Shown here: in pieces, positions 1 through 5,535 of the stretch | How the letters are laid out: the number at the start of each line of letters is the position of its first letter | Position numbering within the stretch: the first letter of the stretch is position 1 | Source: Oscillospiraceae bacterium | GTDB lineage: Bacteria > Bacillota > Clostridia > Saccharofermentanales > Saccharofermentanaceae | Direction: 5' to 3' | DNA length: 7,032 nt | Assembly: GCA_902803695.1 (NCBI GenBank) | Contig: CADCQX010000348.1 | Location: 1 to 7,032 of the forward strand | Made by a program: the position numbers and the translations under genes | Notes under the pieces: model-generated | What the model saw: only the letters and a program-made list of their open reading frames with translations | Told to the model about the DNA's origin: nothing | Databases searched by the model: none

Positions 1-1
1 A

Positions 2-283
2 ATGAAGTATCCTTTTGAAGATCCGCCGGATACCGCGGTCATCATCTGCCGGCACATAGTTCATGACCGGGCGCCGATCCTTTTTGCAGCGCATGAAGAA
101 GACGGCATGTGGCAGTTCATGTGCGGCGGCGTTCACGGCATGGAGGATGCAATGGTCGTGGCTTTGGAGGAAGCATTTGAACTTGATCCTTCAGTCGGCC
201 ACCTCTCGAAAATGCCCTTCGGCTATGAGGCCGAGCGCGTAGATTTGAAGTCGGACTGGATCATCAGAAAGACATCAGACTGA
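2..283 (+). CDS. Small acidic conserved-looking protein, function unknown
   Basis: This 93-residue reading frame begins at an ATG one base inside the window, so its ribosome binding site cannot be seen and a longer N-terminus cannot be excluded. The opening (MKYPFEDPPDTAV) reads like a natural start. The protein is acidic and probably cytosolic, with no signal peptide or membrane segment. Recognisable stretches are HEEDGMWQF (about residues 31-39), MCGGVHGMEDA (about 40-50) and a C-terminal AERVDLKSDWIIRK. The pattern, a short beta-strand, then D-G-x-W-Q-F, then E-D-A, then a DPS turn, resembles widespread small hypothetical proteins of Firmicutes and Bacteroidetes. I recall such a family only loosely and assign no domain. 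It ends in TGA and is followed by about 360 bp without an intact gene. Being real is likely from the orderly codon use; the function is unknown. Confidence 0.7.
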   Translation: MKYPFEDPPDTAVIICRHIVHDRAPILFAAHEEDGMWQFMCGGVHGMEDAMVVALEEAFELDPSVGHLSKMPFGYEAERVDLKSDWIIRKTSD

Positions 284-335
284 GGGATTATCATGGACAT
301 TGCATTCCACTGGCTCCATATCTGCTTCAGTCTGA

Positions 336-587
336 AAAGACTATTCCCCGACAGGGGAAACAAAATCTTTTGGATTTGATGATAGTGACAAAGATGGTGA
401 AGAATGGATTTAGTCCGAAACCAACAACAGCGAGTACTATGTTGGATCTCCTTATGTTTATTCTGTCGCTTTCGATGCTGACGGTAATTATCTGTATGTT
501 CTCGGCGGCTTCTTCTCGGCAGTTTATCTTGACCCTGGCAAGACAATATACAGAGACTTCGAGAATCAATATGGCATGATCCTATAA
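336..587 (+). pseudogene. 3' remnant of a decayed gene with an in-frame TAG
   Basis: Between the first gene and the lipoprotein there is no intact gene, but one plus-strand frame reads like protein. After a TGA at 333-335 it gives KDYSPTGETKSFGFDDSDKDGEEWI, then TAG at 411-413, then SETNNSEYYVGSPYVYSV and AFDADGNYLYVLGGFFSAV, ending in IYRDFENQYGMIL and TAA at 585-587. The segment after the TAG looks like the C-terminus of a beta-rich, probably exported protein: alternating hydrophobic and aromatic residues, with a DADGNYLYV turn as found in propeller-like repeats. No start codon with a ribosome binding site precedes it. I read it as the C-terminal end of a gene whose 5' part is lost. The overlapping ATG frame at 370-579 is an out-of-frame alternative of odd composition. 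The family is not identified. Confidence 0.45.
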
Positions 588-598
588 ATGATGACTAC

Positions 599-621
599 GT
601 GGGGTGTATCGGGCACCCCAC
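599..621 (+). terminator. Perfect 8-bp inverted repeat: weak terminator or operator
   Basis: GTGGGGTG at 599-606 is matched exactly by CACCCCAC at 614-621 around a 7-nt loop. The hairpin is GC-rich and lies 11 nt after the stop of the decayed gene, which suits a rho-independent terminator. However, the following tract is only AATTT, which is weak for one. It also occupies the place where the -35 element of the next promoter would be, so it could be the operator of a regulator acting on the lipoprotein gene. Both readings are possible. Confidence 0.5.
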
Positions 622-627
622 AATTTC

Positions 628-636
628 TGATATAAT
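628..636 (+). promoter_or_regulatory. Extended -10 promoter for the lipoprotein gene
   Basis: TGATATAAT contains a perfect TATAAT (631-636) preceded by the TG dinucleotide of an extended -10 element. No good -35 is found at the expected place (around 608-613, ATCGGG), which falls inside the inverted repeat. Extended -10 promoters can do without a -35. Transcription would start near 643, giving a leader of about 24 nt that carries the GGAGG site at 654-658. Confidence 0.55.
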
Positions 637-653
637 CTTCCTATATTGGATTT

Positions 654-658
654 GGAGG
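654..658 (+). promoter_or_regulatory. Ribosome binding site fixing the lipoprotein start
   Basis: GGAGG lies 8 nt before the ATG at 667, whose product opens with a proper lipoprotein signal (MKKF...). The same frame also has a TTG at 646, but this site lies downstream of that TTG and cannot serve it. The ATG at 663 is in another frame. The start is therefore 667. Confidence 0.75.
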
Positions 659-666
659 GTACATGC

Positions 667-1086
667 ATGAAGAAGTTTTTGGCAATGATTATTTCCGTGG
701 TCATGATGCTCGGTGTTCTCGCGGGTTGCTATAATGACTATCGTCTTAAGGAGTTTGACATCGAGGTAGGGGATAAGATCACCTTTGGAAAGTATCAGGA
801 TGAGAAGATCGAGTGGGAGGTGCTGTCCAGGCATTTCCTGCCGAATGAGGGCAAGGTCCGTGTGCAGCTTCTTAGTAAGTATGCATTGGATTGTAAGCCG
901 TTTGATGAGGACGGAGTGACGTCCTGGGATGAATGCTCACTTAGGGAGTGGCTCAATAATGATTTCTATAACGAGGCTTTCTCCAAGAAAGAACAAAAGC
1001 AGATAGTCGATACAACGTACTTTAACTATATCGGAGATTCCAGATATCTGACTGATAAGGTATATCTGATGAGCCTTCTGTGGTAG
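667..1086 (+). CDS. N-terminal half: lipoprotein signal and most of first DUF6273-like domain
   Basis: Translation from the ATG at 667 gives 139 residues. Residues 1-21 are a type II signal peptide: KK at positions 2-3, a hydrophobic core, and lipobox LAGC with the lipid-modified Cys at 21. The rest is the start of a DUF6273-like domain: GDKITFGKYQDEKIEWEVLS (about 35-54), then LLSKYALDCKPF (68-79), then the hallmark EWLNNDFYNEAFSKKEQ (94-110) and DKVYLMS (130-136). It ends abruptly in LLW and TAG before the second half of the domain, so on its own it is probably an unstable truncated lipoprotein. It can be expressed as such because promoter, ribosome binding site and start are intact. Confidence 0.6.
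   Translation: MKKFLAMIISVVMMLGVLAGCYNDYRLKEFDIEVGDKITFGKYQDEKIEWEVLSRHFLPNEGKVRVQLLSKYALDCKPFDEDGVTSWDECSLREWLNNDFYNEAFSKKEQKQIVDTTYFNYIGDSRYLTDKVYLMSLLW
946..1002 (+). repeat. Copy 1 of internal 57-bp direct repeat (domain signature)
   Basis: This encodes EWLNNDFYNEAFSKKEQKQ. It matches 1546-1602 at 46 of 57 bases by my count, and the two start exactly 600 nt (200 codons) apart. Many differences are at third codon positions, as expected from a domain duplication kept under selection for the protein. Confidence 0.8.
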
Positions 1087-1149
1087 CGTTTCAGACCGGA
1101 AGAGGCGATCTGTAAACCTTCGGATTATGCCGAAGATCAGGGTATTGCC

Positions 1150-1887
1150 ATGGAGGAGAACGTGTGCAAATACTGGGGACGCGATGTTCTCGAGTCTGTA
1201 TATGCGGGACCGCTCGGAGAGGACGGAGGCACTCGTAAATTTCCGGTGGTATTCGGATATAACGGCAATGTGGGAGGCAGTGCCGATGAGCCCGGTGAAA
1301 AAGCTTTTACGGCTGAGGATATCGGAGTAAGACCGGTCATCAACGTTGAGTATAAAGCTCCGTATACCATGAAAGATTTAGAGGAAGGTGACATCATTAC
1401 CTTCGGAACATATGACGAAGCACCGATCGAATGGATCGTAGCCGATACGAGCAATAAAGGTCTTATGCTGTTCAGCCGATATGGATTGGACGAGATGTGC
1501 ATGGATAAGAAGGTCGTGGACGAATTCGAAGAGACCGAGCTTTATGAATGGCTCAACAATGATTTCAAGAACGAGGCTTTCAGCAAAAAAGAACAGAAAA
1601 ATCTGGTCGGATTCGGCAAGGATGAATATGTGACCCTGCTCGAAAAAGATGAGACAGTCGATTACCTTAAGTACATCAAGTATGAGTTGTTCACGAGTTT
1701 CACGCCGGCTTACTTTGAATCTCATAAAGCTGACGATGATAATGTTTTCGATACCTTCTGGATTAATTATGTAGATGCTGACAATGAGAATAAAACTTAC
1801 GCGACCTTTGATCTGACCCAAATGTTCCAATATGCCAAAGCGGGCGATAAGTATTCTGTAAGACCGATCATAAAGATCAAATTCTGA
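1150..1887 (+). CDS. C-terminal half: end of first and whole second DUF6273-like domain
   Basis: This is the longest ATG-initiated frame after the TAG, 245 residues, in the same frame as the upstream half. Only a weak AGGG (1139-1142) precedes the ATG, and the coding signal already runs from 1087, so independent initiation is doubtful and the ATG is probably an internal Met. The product lacks a signal peptide and would stay in the cytosol if made separately, which is wrong for this surface family. It carries the end of domain one (IGVRPVINVEYK, about 57-68) and a second domain. That domain shows EEGDIITFGTYDEAPIEWIV (about 78-97), LMLFSRYGLD, EWLNNDFKNEAFSKKEQKN (about 133-151) and the C-terminal YSVRPIIKIKF. 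It ends in TGA, 33 bp before the DUF1848 gene, with no terminator between, so the two may share a transcript. Confidence 0.5.
   Translation: MEENVCKYWGRDVLESVYAGPLGEDGGTRKFPVVFGYNGNVGGSADEPGEKAFTAEDIGVRPVINVEYKAPYTMKDLEEGDIITFGTYDEAPIEWIVADTSNKGLMLFSRYGLDEMCMDKKVVDEFEETELYEWLNNDFKNEAFSKKEQKNLVGFGKDEYVTLLEKDETVDYLKYIKYELFTSFTPAYFESHKADDDNVFDTFWINYVDADNENKTYATFDLTQMFQYAKAGDKYSVRPIIKIKF
1546..1602 (+). repeat. Copy 2 of internal 57-bp direct repeat
   Basis: This encodes EWLNNDFKNEAFSKKEQKN, the second-domain counterpart of 946-1002. The high similarity in only this block, against weaker similarity of the flanks, marks it as the conserved core of the DUF6273-like fold. Confidence 0.8.
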
Positions 1888-1920
1888 CATTACTTAGTTG
1901 GTGTATCGGAGAATGAGATC

Positions 1921-2856
1921 ATGATAATACAGACAGGAATGAGAACAGACATCCCGGCGTTCTACTCGAAGTGGTTTCTCCGAAGACTCGAGGAAGGCTT
2001 TGTGCTGGTCCGCAATCCTTATAATCCGTCTCAGGTCACAAGATACAGTCTGAACCCTGAAGTAGTAGATCTCATATCCTTCTGCTCGAAAAATCCCGCT
2101 CCCATGTTCCCTCATATGTCCGCCCTAAAACCATACGGTCAGTACTGGTTTGTGACGATCACGCCATACGGCAAAGACATAGAACCTAATGTTCCTTCCA
2201 AGGAAAAGGTGATGGAGGACTTTAAACACCTGTCAAAGATCGTGGGTATCAACAGTATCGGCTGGCGTTATGATCCGATCCTGATAAATGATGTCTATAC
2301 GGTCGAACACCACTTTTCCGAATTCTCGAGAATGGCCGAAAATCTTGAAGGATATACCAACACCTGCGTTATCAGCTTCATTGATATCTACAAAAAAGTC
2401 GAGCGTAACTTTCCTGATGCCCGTCCTGTCTCCAAAGAAGACAGACTTACGATCGGCAGGGCTTTTATCGATATCGCATCAAAGCACAAAATGACGATCC
2501 GCCCCTGTGCAGAAGGAAACGAGCTGCAACCGTACGGTGCCGACTGCTCCGGCTGCATGACCGTCAATACATATGAGACGGCACTCGGCTTTCATCTGGA
2601 GGTTCCCAGACAGAGCAAGAACCAACGTAACGGCGAGTGTGCCTGCCTTCTCGGAACTGATATCGGTGCTTATGACACATGTGCTCATCTTTGTAAGTAT
2701 TGCTATGCAAACAGTGATCCTTCATTGGTTAAGATAAACATGTCAAAGCATGACCCGGATTCTCCGTTTCTGATCGGTAATTCCGAACCCGGTGATATCA
2801 TCCATGAAGCCAACCAGAAAAGTTGGGCAGACAGGCAGTTAAGGTTGAGCCTATAG
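1921..2856 (+). CDS. DUF1848 family protein with C-terminal radical-SAM-type cysteine motif
   Basis: This 311-residue protein is full length for DUF1848 (about 300 residues). Typical stretches are the N-terminal IIQTGMRTDIPAFYSKWFLR, the RNPYNPSQVTRYSL segment (31-44), GWRYDPI (114-120), and the C-terminal HDPDSPFLIG...DIIHEANQKSW. Near the C-terminus Cys254, Cys258 and Cys261 form CX3CX2C (CAHLCKYC), the spacing that binds the [4Fe-4S] cluster of radical SAM enzymes. In most radical SAM proteins this motif is N-terminal; here it comes last, as I recall for the family. Further cysteines sit at 209/212 (CSGC) and 240/242 (CAC) and could bind a second metal centre. The substrate is unknown. It is cytosolic, with no signal peptide. 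GGAGA at 1908-1912, 8 nt before the ATG, supports the start. It ends in TAG, and the C-terminus agrees with a natural family end. It may be co-transcribed with the lipoprotein gene. Confidence 0.88.
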   Translation: MIIQTGMRTDIPAFYSKWFLRRLEEGFVLVRNPYNPSQVTRYSLNPEVVDLISFCSKNPAPMFPHMSALKPYGQYWFVTITPYGKDIEPNVPSKEKVMEDFKHLSKIVGINSIGWRYDPILINDVYTVEHHFSEFSRMAENLEGYTNTCVISFIDIYKKVERNFPDARPVSKEDRLTIGRAFIDIASKHKMTIRPCAEGNELQPYGADCSGCMTVNTYETALGFHLEVPRQSKNQRNGECACLLGTDIGAYDTCAHLCKYCYANSDPSLVKINMSKHDPDSPFLIGNSEPGDIIHEANQKSWADRQLRLSL

Positions 2857-2901
2857 GGTCAAAATGCCCGTAATAGTAATTGCTTTATAGTTTCTTCTCA
2901 A

Positions 2902-2930
2902 TTGATAAATAGTAACCTTGATGTTAATAT
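2902..2930 (+). promoter_or_regulatory. Promoter for the CPBP protease operon
   Basis: The -35 is TTGATA (2902-2907), one base from consensus. A 17-bp spacer leads to TAATAT (2925-2930), preceded by TG at 2922-2923 as in an extended -10. Transcription would begin near 2937, only about 19 nt before the ATG at 2956, just leaving room for AAGGAG at 2943-2948. The 100 bp after the DUF1848 stop contains no convincing terminator hairpin. Confidence 0.6.
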
Positions 2931-2955
2931 ATCTTGGAATTGAAGGAGATAATCT

Positions 2956-3915
2956 ATGGGCAAGTTTGATCAATGTGAGATATTCAAAGAGGCTTCACTG
3001 GCTAAACGTAAGTTTAAGCCGATTATCATTATTTTGTTTTTCATCTTGATATTTGATATCGGATCAGGAATACAGGGCATCTTATGTATTCCGTTCATAA
3101 GTAAGTGGGCGTTCGAACTTCTCCCGACGGTAAATGAGATAATGGAAAACGGCTCATTTTCTGAAATGTTTTCTCTGGCGGCAAAGATGCCTCCGTACGT
3201 GATGATACCTACGTTATTTGCTACGGTAGGCACGACCATAGTATCGATCATATATGTTACGAAGATCGAGAGAAGAAGCCTTTCTTCCATGGGATTTTTC
3301 AAAAAGAAACTTCCACTGGGATATCCTATGGGTTACCTTATCGGCGGAATGATCATGATCCTTTCTGCGCTTGTATGTCTTATCTTTAAGGGCATCGATA
3401 TTGTTGGAGGAAAGATCAATTATCTGATCATACTTTACTTCCTGGGATATATTGTTCAGGGAATGTCGGAAGAAGTATTGTGCAGAGGATTCTTCCTCGT
3501 GTCACTTAAAAATTCCATGAAGAATAAGCATGCGACTTTGATCGCGGTCCTTGTTTCTTCAATTGCATTTGCACTTCTTCATTCCGTTAATCCGGGAATG
3601 ACTTTGCTTGCCATGTTTAATCTCTTCCTGAGCGGACTTTTCTTCGCGTTACTGATGCTTAGATTTGATAACATCTGGGTACCTTGTGCAGCACACTCTG
3701 CATGGAACTTCTTCCAGGGACATGTATTAGGTTCACAGGTAAGCGGATTGGAATCTCAAAGTTCGTTCTTGATTTCAAAGCAAGTAGGTAATAAACTGTT
3801 TCACGGCGGTTCTTTCGGATTCGAGGGAAGTCTCGCCATTATGATAGTGTTGATCATCGGAATAACCATTTTGTTCGTTATTCCGGGAAATATGAATAAG
3901 GGAGGTACAAAATAA
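2956..3915 (+). CDS. CPBP (CAAX/ABI) family intramembrane glutamic endopeptidase
   Basis: This 319-residue polytopic membrane protein carries the three CPBP motifs: EEVLCR (E172, E173, R177; the EExxxR motif), FALLH (F205-H209; FxxxH) and HSAWN (H247-N251; HxxxN). These residues build the catalytic site of Rce1-like intramembrane proteases, so it should cleave, or at least bind, a membrane-embedded or membrane-near peptide. About eight hydrophobic segments are visible, roughly at 21-44, 80-103, 123-145, 153-171, 192-209, 213-235, 236-253 and 292-312. AAGGAG 7 nt before the ATG supports the start. Bacterial CPBP proteins act in bacteriocin self-immunity, peptide maturation or protein sorting, but the substrate cannot be predicted. 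It is first in a three-gene unit: its TAA overlaps the next ATG (TAATG), implying coupled translation. No bacteriocin precursor or CAAX-tailed protein was seen nearby. Confidence 0.88.
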   Translation: MGKFDQCEIFKEASLAKRKFKPIIIILFFILIFDIGSGIQGILCIPFISKWAFELLPTVNEIMENGSFSEMFSLAAKMPPYVMIPTLFATVGTTIVSIIYVTKIERRSLSSMGFFKKKLPLGYPMGYLIGGMIMILSALVCLIFKGIDIVGGKINYLIILYFLGYIVQGMSEEVLCRGFFLVSLKNSMKNKHATLIAVLVSSIAFALLHSVNPGMTLLAMFNLFLSGLFFALLMLRFDNIWVPCAAHSAWNFFQGHVLGSQVSGLESQSSFLISKQVGNKLFHGGSFGFEGSLAIMIVLIIGITILFVIPGNMNKGGTK

Positions 3916-4529
3916 TGTTTTGTACAAGTTGCGGTCACGAATTAGGACCAAATGACAAGTTTTGCCCTGCATGCGGAACAGCTAATGATGTTCCTGAGCA
4001 GGTAAGTTCAGTTCAGACGGATATTCCGTCAGTTGCAGCAGCAAGTATCGCGGGGGATGCTAAGCCTGTAGTCGAGCAGAGTGCTCAGGCTGTTCAGGAG
4101 CCTGTTGTTGCAGCAGCACAGCCGATCCAGCAGCCGATCACACAGCAGTATGCTCAGCCTTCATATGAGCAGCCTGCATATGCGCAGCCGGCAGCTCAGC
4201 AGATCACACCACCGCCGCTTCAGCAGCAGCAACCTGCATATACAGCAGCAGGTGTAGCAGCTCAGGGTGAGCGCAGCAGGGGTAAATCCATTGCAGCAGT
4301 TATCCTGTCAGGCTGCGGTCTGTTCTTCTGTTTCTTCGGTTATACTGGTCTTTTGGGTATGGTCCTCGGACTTGTCGGATTGATCATGGGTATTGGCGCG
4401 AAGAAGACAGATAAGAGTGCTCTTCCTAAGGTAGCTTTCGGATTGGGAATTGCAGCATCCATCATCGGATGTATCGAATTGATAATCCTCTTTATCGTTA
4501 TTGTTGTTAATATCCTCAGTAACTTATAA
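3915..4529 (+). CDS. Zinc-ribbon protein with Q/A/P-rich linker and DUF4190-like membrane domain
   Basis: This 204-residue protein has three parts. Residues 1-24 form a zinc ribbon with CTSC (Cys3, Cys6) and CPAC (Cys17, Cys20), a likely structural Zn site of the type found at the N-terminus of many Clostridia membrane proteins. Residues about 28-120 are a low-complexity linker rich in Gln, Ala and Pro with loose YAQP/YEQP repeats, probably unstructured. Residues about 124-202 hold hydrophobic segments (roughly 125-143, 145-161, 174-200) around a short GAKKTDK loop, a pattern close to DUF4190. The zinc ribbon is expected on the cytosolic side. The start is supported by GGGAGG (3900-3905) and the 1-base overlap with the protease gene. 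Of 20 Gln codons, 19 are CAG. A scaffold or adaptor role is a guess; no catalytic residues are seen. Confidence 0.8.
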   Translation: MFCTSCGHELGPNDKFCPACGTANDVPEQVSSVQTDIPSVAAASIAGDAKPVVEQSAQAVQEPVVAAAQPIQQPITQQYAQPSYEQPAYAQPAAQQITPPPLQQQQPAYTAAGVAAQGERSRGKSIAAVILSGCGLFFCFFGYTGLLGMVLGLVGLIMGIGAKKTDKSALPKVAFGLGIAASIIGCIELIILFIVIVVNILSNL

Positions 4530-4548
4530 TCGAAAGTGAGATCTATCA

Positions 4549-5535
4549 TTGGCAGAAGATAAAGATAACAAGATCAAAGTTTCTGACGAATTAATAGGTA
4601 TTGGAAAAGACGAGGCCCTGAAATATCTGGGCCTCGATTCTGATGCAAATGATTATGAGATCGATGAGAAATTTTGGCAGTTATCCAAGCGTGCACGTGT
4701 CATCAAGGATGATGCCGAGCGCGAGCAGAAGATGGTGGATCTGTCGTATGTTTTCGATGTGGCCACAGGAAAGGAACAGGCAAGGCTTAAGGCTCTCGCG
4801 GAGCGTGAAGCGGAACCTAAATTCCTCGGTAAGACAAAGGGCGAATGGAAGAATTATATCGGCTACACTTGGTATAAGTATCTGATCGTTATCGTTGCCC
4901 TTATCTGTCTTGTGGTCATCGTCAAGCGTGTTGTATTTACTCCTGAAGAAGATATCGGTGTTTTGTCTGTCGGTCACTTTCTGGTTGACGGCGACAATAT
5001 CGAAGCCCGACTTCGCGATTTCGGATTCAAGAATCCGTATGTCGCTGATGTTGACCTGGCGGTTCCGAACGATCAGGGCCAGACGAATAACGCTTATGCG
5101 GAGACAACATCGAGCGTTCTCTTCTTAAGTAATCCGGAGATCGTAGTTACTGATGAAGCGACCGTTTATTATTTCTTCGGTAACATGGACGACATGACGA
5201 ACTACTACGAGTCTCTCAAAGACCAGCTTCTGGATGAGGCTTACGGTAAGATCACGCCGATCTATTATAGCGAATATGATTCCGTTCAGTTATCCATCGA
5301 ATATCAGGAGGATATGGGTGCGGAGAATATCGATTATTCCGAACTCGATACCGCTGACAAGACAAAGAAACTGATCGGTCTCGAAGTAAAAGATACCGAG
5401 TTCATCGAGAAGATGGGCTACACAAATAAATGGCCTAAGTCAGAGCCTACGCTGGTATTCAGTTTCGGTGTAAAGGGCGATAACAAAAAGCAGGCCGAAG
5501 AGTATCTTACCTCTTTATTGAAAGAGCTGTCATAA
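4549..5535 (+). CDS. Membrane protein with degenerate J domain and extracytoplasmic domain
   Basis: This 328-residue single-pass membrane protein starts at TTG (4549); GTGAG at 4536-4540 lies 8 nt upstream and the next in-frame Met is deep in the domain, so the TTG is preferred. Residues about 24-88 align by eye to a DnaJ J domain: YLGLDSDANDYEIDEKFWQL matches the opening and helix II, and a DLSYVFDVATGKEQA stretch matches helix III. The HPD tripeptide needed to stimulate Hsp70 is absent (RARVIKD, about 48-54). A conserved-looking juxtamembrane part (GKTKGEWKNYIGYTWYKY) leads to one membrane helix at about 111-129. The remaining 200 residues are acidic and would lie outside. Segments such as NPEIVVTDEATVYYF and PTLVFSFGVKG hint at a solute-binding-like fold, which is only a guess. 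It follows the zinc-ribbon gene by 19 bp and is the last gene of the unit. Its 3' end overlaps rsuA by 29 bp. Confidence 0.8.
   Translation: MAEDKDNKIKVSDELIGIGKDEALKYLGLDSDANDYEIDEKFWQLSKRARVIKDDAEREQKMVDLSYVFDVATGKEQARLKALAEREAEPKFLGKTKGEWKNYIGYTWYKYLIVIVALICLVVIVKRVVFTPEEDIGVLSVGHFLVDGDNIEARLRDFGFKNPYVADVDLAVPNDQGQTNNAYAETTSSVLFLSNPEIVVTDEATVYYFFGNMDDMTNYYESLKDQLLDEAYGKITPIYYSEYDSVQLSIEYQEDMGAENIDYSELDTADKTKKLIGLEVKDTEFIEKMGYTNKWPKSEPTLVFSFGVKGDNKKQAEEYLTSLLKELS

Larger units (their letters stand above)
667..1887 (+). pseudogene. Lipoprotein with two tandem DUF6273-like domains, interrupted by TAG
   Basis: Reading straight through, this is one frame of 407 codons with a single internal stop, TAG at 1084-1086 (codon 140). 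The frame is unchanged before and after it, and the sequence right after it (RFRPEEAICKPSDYA...) is what a DUF6273-type domain shows at that point, so the parts belong to one ancestral gene. The product would be a lipid-anchored surface protein: signal peptide with lipobox LAGC (residues 18-21), a first domain of about 185 residues ending GVRPVINVEYK, and a second, shorter domain ending SVRPIIKIKF. DUF6273-type domains are common in gut Clostridia surface proteins and have no established biochemical function. Whether the gene is dead, read through or makes two polypeptides cannot be decided here. I favour a recent nonsense mutation because the rest is well preserved. The two halves are also listed separately. 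Confidence 0.65.

Noticed and set aside
293..379. 28-codon ATG frame just after the first gene.
   Set aside because: There is no ribosome binding site, the composition is odd, and it overlaps the pseudogene remnant in another frame.
411..1086. Alternative genetic code with TAG read as an amino acid (for example Gln).
   Set aside because: The DUF1848 gene ends in TAG exactly where the family ends. Readthrough would add 28 residues running through the next promoter to a TGA at 2941. The tRNA-Gln seen has a CUG, not a CUA, anticodon. The two internal TAGs are better explained by decay.
1378..1890. 170-codon minus-strand open frame opposite the second lipoprotein domain.
   Set aside because: It lies wholly antisense to a well-patterned coding region, has no plausible start site, and its composition (long Ile/Phe runs) is that of a shadow frame.
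2857..2900. Terminator after the DUF1848 gene.
   Set aside because: Only a 3-bp GGG/CCC stem and a 5-bp AATTG/CAATT stem with a long loop were found, too weak to call.
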